Shown piece after piece: positions 6,819-14,833 of a stretch of DNA of 19,452 nucleotides. Made by a program: the position numbers and the translations under genes. Numbering within the stretch: the stretch's first letter is position 1; each line of letters starts with the position of its first letter. The notes below the pieces were generated by a model that was not told the origin of the DNA, did no database searches, and was given only the letters and a program-made list of their open reading frames with translations. Source of the DNA: Armatimonas sp043757465 (GTDB taxonomy: Bacteria > Armatimonadota > Armatimonadia > Armatimonadales > Armatimonadaceae); assembly GCF_043757465.1 (NCBI RefSeq), contig NZ_JAYVPL010000102.1, positions 1-19,452 of the forward strand, read 5' to 3'.

Positions 6819-9200
6819 ATGAACCAGAAACACACGCCCGCCTTGTTGTGTCTGCCTTTTGCGACTCTGGTCGCTCTGGGCGCTTTGGCACATCCCCAGC
6901 AGAAAAAACCGCCTATCACACCACCAAAACAAACACCAAAGCAAGCACTTGCCGGTTCGGAGTTTGCACGCGATGTCGCACCACTGATCAAAAAATACTG
7001 CCTGAGCTGCCACACGGCTCCCAAAGGCACAGGCGGGGTAAGCCTCAGTGCGGAGAAGACCTTTGAGGCCGCTCTGAAGAACCGCGCCATCTGGGATAGA
7101 GTTGGCCCCGCAGTGCTGGAGAGCCGCATGCCGCCCGCCGACATGCCCCAGCCCACTGCGGCGGAACGAGAGAAGCTTGGGCACACGCTGGAGAGCTTAT
7201 TTTCACAAGTGGACTGCCAGCTCAACGACCCGGGCCGTGTCACGATGCGCCGCTTAAACCGCGCCGAGTACAACAACACCATTCGGGACTTGCTCGGGGT
7301 GACACTGCGCCCCGCCGATGAGTTTCCCAACGACGATGTCGGCTACGGCTTCGATAATATCGGAGATGTTCTCTCGATCTCCCCCCTCTTAATGGAGAAG
7401 TATCTCAGCGCCGCCGAGAAAGTGGCGGAGGAAGCCATCGTGCCGCCCGGCGCGGGCTCGCGCCCGCTGCGCATCACGGCGCGGCAGCTTGCAGGTCTCG
7501 GCAGCGGAGGGGGCGGCTCGCAAGAGGGATTCGAGCTAGGCCGAACCGGCGACACGGCAACGGCCAGCTTTGACTTTCCCGTGGCCGGAGTCTACACCGT
7601 GCGCATCCAGGCCTACGAACAACACGCCGATCCTCGCCCCAGCCAGATGCGAGTCGCACTCGATGGAAAACAGCTCCAGAGCTTTGAGGTTGCCGCGACG
7701 GTTCAGATCCCTCAAACGTCGACGCTCACCCTCACGATTGACCAGCCGGGACGCCATAAAATCGGGGCGACTTTTCTTAATAACAACGATAGAGACGCCG
7801 AGGATCTCCCGTTTCGCCGACAAGGCCAGGACCGCAATCTCTACATTGGTTTTATTGAGCTTCAGCCGCCCGCCGGGCTCAAGCGCGGCCTGAGCCTCAC
7901 GCTCCCCAAAGACGACACCGACGCGGCGTGGGATGCGGCGGCGCATAGTATTCTCGATCCCCTGGCAAGGCGTGCCTTTCGGCGCCCCGCGACGCAACTA
8001 GAGAAAACCAAGCTCGTCGCGCTGACGCATCTTGCACGAGAAAAGAAAAAGCGTGAGGAGTTTCCGGAGGGCGTTCAGCTTGCTGTGCGCGCAATTCTCT
8101 CCTCGCCAAGCTTTCTGTTCCGCCCGGAACCCGATGCCAAACCCAACGATCCTACGGCACGCCGCCTCCTGAACAGCTACGAGCTAGCAACCCGCCTCTC
8201 GTATTTCCTGTGGTCGTCTACGCCCGATGAGGAGCTGCTACGCCTCGCGGATCAGGGCAAGCTCAAAGATACCGCCACTCTGGTCGCGCAGGCCAAGCGC
8301 ATGATGCGCGATCCTAAGGCCGCCGCGCTGGCCGAGAACTTCGCCGGGCAGTGGCTCCAGCTACGCAAGCTCGCCGTAGTCCAGCCCGATGACAAAAGCT
8401 TCGGGGAGCCGCTGCGCCAAGCGATGACACAAGAGCCGCTACGCTTCTTCACTAGCGTGGTGCAGGAAGACCGGAGTGTTTTGGAGTTTCTGGATGCCGA
8501 CTACACCTATGTCAATGCACCGCTTGCAAAGCACTACGGTATTTCAGGAATTACAGGCGATGCGTTTCAGCGTGTCACCCTCAACAAAGGCGCGGAGCAG
8601 CGCGGCGGGATTCTCTCCATGGCCGCCGTACTGACGCTCACCAGTAACCCCAGCCGGACATCGCCGGTCAAGCGGGGAAAGTGGGTGCTTGATAATCTTC
8701 TGGGGACGCCGCCGCCGCCGCCGCCACCCAATGTCCCCGAGCTGGAAGCGCAAAAAGGCACGGCACAGGCCGAGACGCTCCGAAAGCGGCTTGAGATCCA
8801 TCGCACCAACCCAGCCTGCGCCAACTGCCACGCGCAGATGGACCCGATTGGTCTGGCTCTGGAGAACTACGATCTGATCGGTCGCTGGCGCTTAAACGAT
8901 GCCGGAAAGCCGATAGATACCGCCGGGGTTCTTCCCGATGGTAGCAAGTTCAGCGGCCCGAGCGAGCTGAAGCGTATCCTTCTAAAAAAGAAGACGCAGT
9001 TCACCCACACACTCACGGATCGCCTGCTGACCTATGCGCTTGGGCGTGGGATCGAGCGCTCCGACAAGTGCAACTTAGACACGATGACAAAATCCGTCGA
9101 GAGCAGCAGCTACAAGTTCTCCGCAATTGTCGAGGCCGTCGTCACCAGCACCCCCTTCCGTGAGCGACGCGGCGATGAATCCACTTCCCCCCGCAAATAA
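6819..9200 (+). CDS. Planctomycete-type cytochrome c protein (DUF1587/1595/1592/1588/1585)
   Basis: A 793-residue protein from the ATG at 6819. This start is chosen because it gives a hydrophobic export leader (LLCLPFATLVALGALAHP); the longer open frame back to 6543 overlaps the divergent TPR gene and adds no recognisable sequence. A haem-binding CLSCH (Cys61-His65) opens the N-terminal cytochrome domain. Then come DUF1587 (RRLNRAEYNNTIRDLLG, ~144), a lectin-like beta domain (~225-355), DUF1595 (DPLARRAFRRPAT, ~380), DUF1592 (SYELATRLSYFLWSSTPDEEL, ~452), and DUF1588 (GGILSMAAVLTLTSNPSRTSPVKRG, ~595). DUF1588 ends in a second haem motif CANCH (Cys667-His671). DUF1585 closes the protein. The family is exported and thought to be redox-active, but its substrate is unknown. 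It pairs with the DUF1552 gene 46 bp downstream, the usual arrangement. Confidence 0.92.
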   Translation: MNQKHTPALLCLPFATLVALGALAHPQQKKPPITPPKQTPKQALAGSEFARDVAPLIKKYCLSCHTAPKGTGGVSLSAEKTFEAALKNRAIWDRVGPAVLESRMPPADMPQPTAAEREKLGHTLESLFSQVDCQLNDPGRVTMRRLNRAEYNNTIRDLLGVTLRPADEFPNDDVGYGFDNIGDVLSISPLLMEKYLSAAEKVAEEAIVPPGAGSRPLRITARQLAGLGSGGGGSQEGFELGRTGDTATASFDFPVAGVYTVRIQAYEQHADPRPSQMRVALDGKQLQSFEVAATVQIPQTSTLTLTIDQPGRHKIGATFLNNNDRDAEDLPFRRQGQDRNLYIGFIELQPPAGLKRGLSLTLPKDDTDAAWDAAAHSILDPLARRAFRRPATQLEKTKLVALTHLAREKKKREEFPEGVQLAVRAILSSPSFLFRPEPDAKPNDPTARRLLNSYELATRLSYFLWSSTPDEELLRLADQGKLKDTATLVAQAKRMMRDPKAAALAENFAGQWLQLRKLAVVQPDDKSFGEPLRQAMTQEPLRFFTSVVQEDRSVLEFLDADYTYVNAPLAKHYGISGITGDAFQRVTLNKGAEQRGGILSMAAVLTLTSNPSRTSPVKRGKWVLDNLLGTPPPPPPPNVPELEAQKGTAQAETLRKRLEIHRTNPACANCHAQMDPIGLALENYDLIGRWRLNDAGKPIDTAGVLPDGSKFSGPSELKRILLKKKTQFTHTLTDRLLTYALGRGIERSDKCNLDTMTKSVESSSYKFSAIVEAVVTSTPFRERRGDESTSPRK

Positions 9201-9233
9201 ATCTGCCTCACGGCGCTGTCGTTATAGGAGAGG

Positions 9234-9239
9234 TATACT
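9234..9239 (+). promoter_or_regulatory. TATACT -10-like box just upstream of DUF1552 start
   Basis: TATACT ends 7 nt before the ATG at 9247, a spacing that would start transcription at or near the start codon. An AGGAGAGG at 9226-9233 is 13 nt from the ATG, far for a Shine-Dalgarno. The gene could therefore be read both from its own leaderless transcript and by read-through. Confidence 0.35.
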
Positions 9240-9246
9240 CTAAATC

Positions 9247-10608
9247 ATGAAGACAGACCCATTAGTTTCTCGACGCATGCTCCTTCGGGGCATGGGCACA
9301 GCGATGGCGCTGCCGTTTTTAGAGGCGATGGCCTCCGCGCAAACGGGGAAAAAAGCGAGTGATGCACCGGTGCGCATGGCGTTTTTATTCGTGCCCAACG
9401 GCATCAATATGAAGCACTGGACGCCGGACACGGAGGGCGCTTTGGGAGTGCTCCCCTCCACACTGGAGCCTCTGGCGGGTTTGAAAGATCACTTTAATGT
9501 GCTCACCGGCTTGAGCCAATACGGTGCTGAAGCGCAAAAAGACGGTGCGGGCGACCATGCACGCTCGGCGGCGGCGTGGCTGACAGGCTGCCATCCGCGC
9601 AAGACCGATGGGGCCAATATCCAGGCGGGCATCTCCGCCGACCAGCTCGCGGCGCTCAAGCGGGGGCATCAGACACTCTTTCCGAGCTTAGAGTTAGGCT
9701 GCGAGCGTGGCTCGATGGCGGGCAACTGCGACAGCGGCTACTCCTGCGCCTACTCCCACACCATCTCCTGGCGCTCCGACACCACCCCCGTTGCCAAAGA
9801 GGACAGCCCACGCCTCGTTTTCGAGCGGCTCTTTAAGGTCGAGAACCTGAGCGAGTCGGCGGCGGCACGGGCAAAGCGTCAGCGCTACAACCAGAGCGTC
9901 CTAGACTTTATCAAAGACGATGCGACAAGCCTGCAAAAAAAACTTGGGGCGCACGATAAGCAAAAGCTCGATGAGTACTTCACGGGCATTCGTGAGATCG
10001 AGCGGCGGATCTCGTTTCTGGAGAAAGCCAGCAAAGCCACGGGCGCGACCGCGGAGAACTTCCAGCAGCGCTTCCCCGCCAATAACAAGGGGGCGCTCGA
10101 CTATCCGGAGCAGATTCAGCTCCTAGGCGACATGATGGTGCTGGCCTTTCAAGCCGACATCACGCGCATCTCGACGTTCATGCTCGCCGACGAAGGCTCC
10201 GGGCGGGCGTACCGCAATATCGGAATCAACGAGGGCCACCATGATCTGTCGCACCATGGCCGCGATGCCGCCAAGCTTGAGAAGCTGCGCAAGATCAACC
10301 ACTACCATGTCGAGCAGCTTGCCTATATCCTCAATAAGATGCAGAGCATCAAAGAGGGTGACAAGACACTTCTGGACAACACGATGCTCGTCTACGGCGG
10401 CGGCATCAGCGACGGCGACCGGCACAACCACAACGACCTGCCGCTTCTTCTCTGCGGGGGTGGTGGCGGTACGATCAAGAGCGGTCGGCACGTGCGCTAC
10501 GCCGATAAGACACCCATGAGCAATCTTCTGATCACGATGCTAGATCGCTTCGGTATCCCCGGCGAAACCCTCGGGGACTCAACCGGCAAGCTCTCCCAGC
10601 TCTTCTAG
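9247..10608 (+). CDS. DUF1552 domain-containing exported protein
   Basis: A 453-residue protein. The N-terminus SRRMLLRGMGTAMALPFLEAMASA has a twin-arginine-like leader (two Arg, then a hydrophobic stretch, AxA-type cleavage). The mature part shows the DUF1552 pattern: MAFLFVPNGINMKHWTP, HARSAAAWLTGCHP, GCDSGYSC-like Cys-containing segment (NCDSGYSCAYSHTISW), LDEYFTGIREIERR, and NTMLVYGGGISDGDRHNHNDLPLLLCGGGGG near the C-terminus. The fold resembles alkaline-phosphatase/sulfatase-like DUF1501 proteins, although that link is from memory. It follows the PSD cytochrome gene by 46 bp, and the two are commonly adjacent in Planctomycetes, Verrucomicrobia and Acidobacteria. The biochemical role is not established. 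A hairpin at 10622-10645 follows. Confidence 0.9.
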   Translation: MKTDPLVSRRMLLRGMGTAMALPFLEAMASAQTGKKASDAPVRMAFLFVPNGINMKHWTPDTEGALGVLPSTLEPLAGLKDHFNVLTGLSQYGAEAQKDGAGDHARSAAAWLTGCHPRKTDGANIQAGISADQLAALKRGHQTLFPSLELGCERGSMAGNCDSGYSCAYSHTISWRSDTTPVAKEDSPRLVFERLFKVENLSESAAARAKRQRYNQSVLDFIKDDATSLQKKLGAHDKQKLDEYFTGIREIERRISFLEKASKATGATAENFQQRFPANNKGALDYPEQIQLLGDMMVLAFQADITRISTFMLADEGSGRAYRNIGINEGHHDLSHHGRDAAKLEKLRKINHYHVEQLAYILNKMQSIKEGDKTLLDNTMLVYGGGISDGDRHNHNDLPLLLCGGGGGTIKSGRHVRYADKTPMSNLLITMLDRFGIPGETLGDSTGKLSQLF

Positions 10609-10621
10609 CCGTAAGCGATGC

Positions 10622-10645
10622 GGGAAGGGTTTTTAACCTCTTCCC
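10622..10645. terminator. Hairpin between convergent genes, possible bidirectional terminator
   Basis: GGGAAG/CTTCCC extended by GGTT/AACC around a TTT loop, with one bulged T, gives about 10 bp of stem. It lies 14 bp after the DUF1552 stop and 31 bp from the end of the opposing PD40 remnant. There is no T-run in either flank, so termination efficiency is uncertain. Confidence 0.45.
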
Positions 10646-10675
10646 ATATCGCCCAAAAGGCTCGCCCCGATGCGC

Positions 10676-11083
10676 CTAGCGCTTGTACTCGGACTTCTTT
10701 TTAAGCCCCACCACGGCCTGATCGCTGCTCTTGCCATACTGCTCCACAACCTCCAGCGTGCCGTCGCGCCGCCAGTGGGGCTCCCCCTTCTTTCCCAATG
10801 ACCGCCGCCCCGTGCCATCAGGGCGAACTTGGGAGACGTAGCCATCCCCGTCACGTTAGGCCAGCCACTTGCTATCAGGAGACCAGGAAGTCGTCGCTCC
10901 CGAGCCGATCTCCTCGGTACGTTTCCCCTGGAGATCAACAACATAGTCCCCCAACAAGTGATACGTCACAAAGCGGCTATCCGGCGAGAAGGCTGCGCTG
11001 GAGAAACCGGAGAAACCATTTTCGTTGTTGTAGAGGATGCGCTCCAGCCGCATTCTTACTGCCACTCCCGTTCTTACCGCCAC
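10676..11083 (-). pseudogene. PD40 beta-propeller fragment, 5'-truncated with internal stop
   Basis: The reading frame from ~11083 contains blade sequence AAFSPDSRFVTYHLLGDYVV and TTSWSPDSKWLA. A TAA (10858-10856) interrupts it exactly where PD40 blades usually have an aromatic residue (SPDSKWLAY-type). The same frame continues past that stop with RDGDGYVSQVRPDGTGRRS, KKGEPHWRRDGTLEVVEQYG and ends at a TAG (10678-10676). The frame, blade pattern and codon style are continuous across the stop, so this is a nonsense-disrupted remnant. The 5' part of the original protein (leader and earlier blades) is missing; its place is taken by the 3' end of the GH39-like gene and the 18-bp duplication at 11053-11088. 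Two shorter products or stop read-through cannot be excluded. Confidence 0.72.
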
Positions 11084-11088
11084 TCCAG
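11053..11088. repeat. Imperfect 18-bp tandem duplication at GH39 stop codon
   Basis: Two adjacent units, TTCTTACTGCCACTCCCG (11053-11070) and TTCTTACCGCCACTCCAG (11071-11088), match at 16 of 18 positions. Each unit contains a TAA on the minus strand, so the GH39-like gene's stop region has been duplicated toward the PD40 remnant. Confidence 0.85.
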
Positions 11089-12654
11089 TTGCAACAAAGA
11101 GACACCGCGCCGGGGCAGGGTAAAGGGTAACGTGACGCGGCCCGCTTCTATCGTCACGCTTGCAGGGGGAGCGAGCTGCTCCAGCTTGCTGGCGGCTTCG
11201 AGCTGTGCGTACTGGGCTTTCGTGGGCTTTGGCGGCGAGCCGAGCTTTTGCCAGGCGGTAAACACATTGCTATGCGCCTCATCAATGCGCCAGTGGGTTA
11301 GTTTTGCCGCGCCGCGCTGCTTCGGAAGATTCTCTAGCGTGAGGGAAATTTCGGCATCCGGCCCCGCCAGATCATCATCGTGGTAGTGCCAGACGAGCAC
11401 AGTGGTTTTCTTGCCTGATAGGGCTGCTTGCGAGGAGATGTCGGGCGCGGCGCTTCGTACTCCGTCTTTCATGATCGCATCCAGCGAGAGGCCCACACTG
11501 CTGTGCGTGGCGAGGCGCTCGCCGTCCATCTTGCCGTACATCCGAAAGACATTGAGCACCGGCAGCGGCAGGCCGCCGGTGGCGAGCTGACGGAATCCGG
11601 CAAAGAGCGGCTGATCTTCAAACGTGAAGGCCCAGGTCAGCGCCCCGGTTAAGTTCACCCCATGCCGATCCGCAAGCTCGTGCTTACGCGCAAAGACGGC
11701 GGCGGTGTAACTGGAGAACAGAGTGCTATTTCGATAGCCCAATTGCGGCCCCTGGCACGCCGCGCAGCCATCCGGGTCGGACTCCCCGATCACAATGGGC
11801 TTATTTTTCAGCTCCGGGTAGGAGGCGATGATTTTGAAACCGTCGTCAATCGTGCGAAGCTGCGCCGCGATTCCCATGCGCACGTGGCCATCGAGAAATG
11901 TCGGTGCGCCCTTGGCGTGGAAGCTCACAAAGTCCAGTGGCGTGTTGTTTTTGAGGCAGTGGGTAAAAAAATCGCGCTGGAACTGCCCCCCGCTGCCCGC
12001 CACATCGGAGCCGCCCACGCGGGCTGTCGGGAGCGCTCGCCTCACGGCAGTGATGGCCACATCGTGGAGCCTGCGAAACTCCTCGGGCGTGCCGCGCCAG
12101 TAGCCGATATTGGCCTCGTTCCAGACCTCCCACCACCAGCTCTCCACTTCTGACTTACCGTATTTCTTCACACAGTGCATCGCCCACTGGTAGACCAGCT
12201 CGCCCCACTTGTCCCAGTCCTTGGGGGGATAGGCCCAGCCAGTGTAGATTTCCTCGTACTTTGCTTTTGGTGTCCACGAATGCTGATACGGCTCGGGCTT
12301 CACCGAGAGCGCCTTGGGCATGAACCCGATCTGGACATAGGGCTTGATGTTGTTTTTGAGATACGCATCAAAGATCTTATCCACGATTGTCCAGTCGTAG
12401 ATAGGGTTGCCGCTGGCGTCTTCCGTGTAGGCATTGGTGCTCCCCCACTTCAGCGCGGGCGTGCCATCGCCGGTGCAGAGCAGGCTGTGCGCTCGGAAAA
12501 ACACCTGCGGCTTCCCCAGCTTCCCCAGATCACCCAGCAGCTTCTTGCCGTCCTTCATGGTGGCGTAGTTAGGCTCGTCGGCTCCGAAAAAGCGCCAGAT
12601 CGGCTTGAGGGGTCCTAGACGCTTTGCGGCGTCCACGGTGATCGAAACGTTCAT
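11074..12654 (-). CDS. GH39-like glycoside hydrolase (beta-xylosidase family)
   Basis: A 526-residue cytoplasmic-looking enzyme without a signal peptide. The TIM-barrel part covers about residues 1-390. WWWEVWNEANIGYW places the likely acid/base Glu at 180, right after Asn179, and PIVIGESDPDG gives a candidate nucleophile Glu at 291; a ~110-residue separation fits clan GH-A, family 39. RFFGADEPNY and FFRAHSLLCTGDG near the N-terminus also match that family. The C-terminal ~120 residues look like a beta-sandwich (TTVLVWHYHDDDLAGPDAEISLTLENLP). GH39 enzymes release xylose or iduronate from oligosaccharides; the substrate here is not determinable. It has no Shine-Dalgarno, but TAAAAT lies 7 nt before the ATG. 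The phosphotransferase gene lies 26 bp upstream. Confidence 0.85.
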   Translation of the reverse strand: MNVSITVDAAKRLGPLKPIWRFFGADEPNYATMKDGKKLLGDLGKLGKPQVFFRAHSLLCTGDGTPALKWGSTNAYTEDASGNPIYDWTIVDKIFDAYLKNNIKPYVQIGFMPKALSVKPEPYQHSWTPKAKYEEIYTGWAYPPKDWDKWGELVYQWAMHCVKKYGKSEVESWWWEVWNEANIGYWRGTPEEFRRLHDVAITAVRRALPTARVGGSDVAGSGGQFQRDFFTHCLKNNTPLDFVSFHAKGAPTFLDGHVRMGIAAQLRTIDDGFKIIASYPELKNKPIVIGESDPDGCAACQGPQLGYRNSTLFSSYTAAVFARKHELADRHGVNLTGALTWAFTFEDQPLFAGFRQLATGGLPLPVLNVFRMYGKMDGERLATHSSVGLSLDAIMKDGVRSAAPDISSQAALSGKKTTVLVWHYHDDDLAGPDAEISLTLENLPKQRGAAKLTHWRIDEAHSNVFTAWQKLGSPPKPTKAQYAQLEAASKLEQLAPPASVTIEAGRVTLPFTLPRRGVSLLQLEWR

Positions 12655-12661
12655 GGGCGCT

Positions 12662-12667
12662 ATTTTA
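12662..12667 (-). promoter_or_regulatory. TAAAAT -10-like box upstream of GH39 gene
   Basis: TAAAAT ends 7 nt before the ATG at 12654, and no Shine-Dalgarno is visible. This suggests a leaderless transcript starting between the phosphotransferase stop and the GH39 start. No convincing -35 is seen. Confidence 0.4.
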
Positions 12668-12680
12668 TCAAGTTTCTTTG

Positions 12681-13541
12681 CTAAATCGCCAGAAGCCGTG
12701 CGAGAGAAAAATCTGTCCAGTCATCGCGAGGATCGGCGGCGGCTCGGGCGAAGAGCCAGAGGCGTAGGCGTGCAGGATCGAGGTCGGCCAGGTCGGCGAG
12801 GCGGTGAATGGTGGTGTCGGGGTTGGAGCACAGGCGCTCGGTGCAGTTGTGAAGGAGATGCTGTGTGGCATCGTAGGTGCGATCTCCCACAAACGGCTTG
12901 GGATCAATCACCAGCCACGGCTCGCGCTGGGCGGCCAGAATATTGCTGGCATGCAGATCGGTGGCGAGTAGCACGTCGCGTGGACTGGGCCGCGAGAGCT
13001 CTTCAAAAAGACCCAGCCCGACGCGAACAAGCCCCGCGTCGGGCCAGCGGGCTTCGTCGGCGCGGGTTTCATCGCCCCAGAACGTCAGCATCTCCGAGAG
13101 CGGACGAAACGGGTGCGGCTCGGTGGGCCTGCGCCAGAGCCGCTTGAGCATCGCCGCCAGTACGACATCTTGCTCAGGTTCGGGGAGAGTCCGTAGCAGT
13201 GTTCCCGGCTCGCAGCGCTCCATGAGAAACGCCTGGGTTGTGTCGTCACCTTCCAGCACCCGAACCGCTCCATCGCCTGCCCAGAACCGTAGCCCGGCCA
13301 GCTCATCTCGGCTCTCCATTGCGGGCAGGCCGATCTTGAACATTGCTGCCAAACCATCCGCACGCGTCGCGGGAGCCACCCAGGAGCAGCTCACATTCGG
13401 GCCACCGAAGGGCTCGCTGAGTGTAAGTTCCCAGCGCTGCGCCAGATCGCTCACGACTCCGGGCAGATTCTCCAGCCAGACGTTCCACTCGGGGTTGTGA
13501 GCACAAGTGGCTCTAAGCTGTGTTGGAATAGTCAGGTTCAT
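12681..13541 (-). CDS. Streptomycin 6-kinase-like aminoglycoside/hydroxyurea phosphotransferase
   Basis: 286 residues from the ATG at 13541, chosen because AAAGGA lies 8 nt upstream; a longer open frame back to 13652 would lie inside the CLC gene and adds nothing conserved. The fold is that of the APH(6)/hydroxyurea kinase family: a Lys in AMFKIG (Lys69), catalytic loop TDLHASN with Asp195 and Asn200, and metal-binding Asp213 in WLVIDPKPFVGDRTYDATQHLLHN, the family's hallmark extended loop. These enzymes phosphorylate streptomycin at the 6-hydroxyl or act on other small molecules; chromosomal homologues often have unknown natural substrates, so resistance should not be assumed. It overlaps the upstream CLC gene by 29 nt, which implies co-transcription. 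Confidence 0.85.
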   Translation of the reverse strand: MNLTIPTQLRATCAHNPEWNVWLENLPGVVSDLAQRWELTLSEPFGGPNVSCSWVAPATRADGLAAMFKIGLPAMESRDELAGLRFWAGDGAVRVLEGDDTTQAFLMERCEPGTLLRTLPEPEQDVVLAAMLKRLWRRPTEPHPFRPLSEMLTFWGDETRADEARWPDAGLVRVGLGLFEELSRPSPRDVLLATDLHASNILAAQREPWLVIDPKPFVGDRTYDATQHLLHNCTERLCSNPDTTIHRLADLADLDPARLRLWLFARAAADPRDDWTDFSLARLLAI

Positions 13542-14763
13542 CGGATATTTCCTTTCGTTGTGCCGAATAGATCCCTCGCTGACCGGAGAGAGTGTAGCTG
13601 ACGAGACACACTGTCGCCAGAGGGAGCGCGAGTGGTGCGCCGAAGAGTTCAATGCCCATCACGATGCAAGCAAGCGGCGTGTTAGCGGCGGCTCCGAAGA
13701 CCGCGACAAAGCCCAGCGCCGCGAAGAACGCGGTCGGTTGTCCTGTGAGCTTTGCGAGCGCGGCCCCCAGTGCGGCACCGATACAGAACAGCGGGGTCAC
13801 CTCACCGCCTTTGAAGCCTGAACCAAGGGTCACGACGGTAAAGAGCAGCTTGAGCGCAAAGGCCCAGAGCACGACGCCGCCGGGAGTGAAGCTCCGCTCG
13901 ATCAGGGGGAGTCCTAGCCCGAGATAATCGTGCGTGCCGACAATCCAGGTGAGAAAAATCACCACGATGCCCCCCAGTGTGGGCCGAAGCCAGGGCGGGG
14001 CAATCCACCGTGTGAGGGTTTGCTGGAGCGTGTGAATCAGCTCGGTGAACGCAATGCTGGTTAGGCCAAACAGTGCCCCGGCAAGAAGAACCCACAGCCA
14101 GAGGCTTGGTGTTAGTGCGGGAATCACTCCGATAGAATAGGGATAGTGCCGCGCGCCCAGTGCGCGGCAGACCAGATCACCCACCACCGATGCCACAAAG
14201 CACGGCACGAGGCCCGCATAGCTCATCCGCCCGATGCGTAAGACCTCCAGCCCAAAGACGGTGCCTGCTAGCGGAGTTCCAAAGACCGATCCAAAGCCGC
14301 CACTGATCCCGCACTGAATTGCGAGCTGCCGGTCACCCTCAGAGAGTCGGAGCACCTGCGCCAGCGCACTACCCAGCGAGCCGCCCTGCTGCATCGCCGT
14401 CCCCTCGCGTCCTGCCGAGCCGCCGAATAGATGCGTGATAACCGTCGCGAGCAGAATCAGCGGCGTCATCCGAAACGGCACAGGAGGGCCGGGATCGCGT
14501 ACCCGCTCCAAGAGCAGATTGCTCCCGCCTGCCACACTTGCACCAAAGCGCTGGTAGACCCAGCCGACCACCGCTCCCGCCACTGGCAGGCCAAAGAGCA
14601 GCGCTGGATGCCCCTCACGAAAGCCAGTTGCCCAGGCCAGTGCGTGCAGAAAAATAGCCGACGCCACACCAGAAAGCCCTCCAACGGTTACCCCGAGCAG
14701 GCAGCTTTTCAGCAGCGCCTGCAACGCGGAGAGCGGTTTCGGGAGCTGGAGTTTTGTGGGCAT
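13513..14763 (-). CDS. CLC-family antiporter, probably the fluoride/proton (CLC-F) subgroup
   Basis: 416 residues from ATG 14763; the frame stays open to 14892, but conserved membrane sequence begins only after 14763. Many hydrophobic helices and CLC landmarks are present: GGSNLL (79-84) in place of the chloride-type GSGIP, GREGT (118-122) with gating Glu120 in place of GKEGP, GGEVTP (319-324) in place of GxFxP, and a late Tyr (Tyr399, GIYSAQR). GxNL plus GREGT plus GGEVTP is the pattern I recall for CLC-F proteins, which expel fluoride in exchange for protons. YfeO-like or chloride transport remains possible. No fluoride riboswitch is visible in the 70 bp upstream; TACAAT lies 6 nt before the ATG, suggesting a leaderless mRNA. 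It overlaps the phosphotransferase gene. Confidence 0.86.
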   Translation of the reverse strand: MPTKLQLPKPLSALQALLKSCLLGVTVGGLSGVASAIFLHALAWATGFREGHPALLFGLPVAGAVVGWVYQRFGASVAGGSNLLLERVRDPGPPVPFRMTPLILLATVITHLFGGSAGREGTAMQQGGSLGSALAQVLRLSEGDRQLAIQCGISGGFGSVFGTPLAGTVFGLEVLRIGRMSYAGLVPCFVASVVGDLVCRALGARHYPYSIGVIPALTPSLWLWVLLAGALFGLTSIAFTELIHTLQQTLTRWIAPPWLRPTLGGIVVIFLTWIVGTHDYLGLGLPLIERSFTPGGVVLWAFALKLLFTVVTLGSGFKGGEVTPLFCIGAALGAALAKLTGQPTAFFAALGFVAVFGAAANTPLACIVMGIELFGAPLALPLATVCLVSYTLSGQRGIYSAQRKEISDEPDYSNTA

Positions 14764-14769
14764 CGGGCT

Positions 14770-14775
14770 ATTGTA
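14770..14775 (-). promoter_or_regulatory. TACAAT -10-like box upstream of CLC gene
   Basis: TACAAT ends 6 nt before the ATG at 14763, and no Shine-Dalgarno lies between. Transcription starting the usual ~7 nt downstream would give a leaderless mRNA. It shares the 70-bp divergent gap with the lectin/PD40 gene. Confidence 0.45.
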
Positions 14776-14823
14776 CAACGCCGAGCCGGGCCGTGTTTGG
14801 GAACCGAGTTCACCCAAAAGCTG

Positions 14824-14829
14824 TATCTT
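14824..14829 (+). promoter_or_regulatory. TATCTT -10-like box upstream of lectin/PD40 fusion gene
   Basis: TATCTT ends 4 nt before the ATG at 14834. No Shine-Dalgarno is present, so a leaderless start is the simplest reading. Confidence 0.35.
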
Positions 14830-14833
14830 GTTT

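Noticed and set aside
6734..7330. Long minus-strand frame of 198 codons opposite the PSD cytochrome
   Set aside because: No recognisable domain; it is antisense to the strongly conserved haem-binding and DUF1587 region, so it is a shadow.
12681..13541. Calling the phosphotransferase an antibiotic-resistance gene
   Set aside because: The fold is clear, but chromosomal members of this family often have other substrates, and nothing here shows streptomycin specificity.
14764..14833. Possible fluoride riboswitch upstream of the CLC gene
   Set aside because: I looked for the GATGG/TGATG-type crcB pattern on the minus strand and found none; the gap is also short and has a -10-like box at the start codon.
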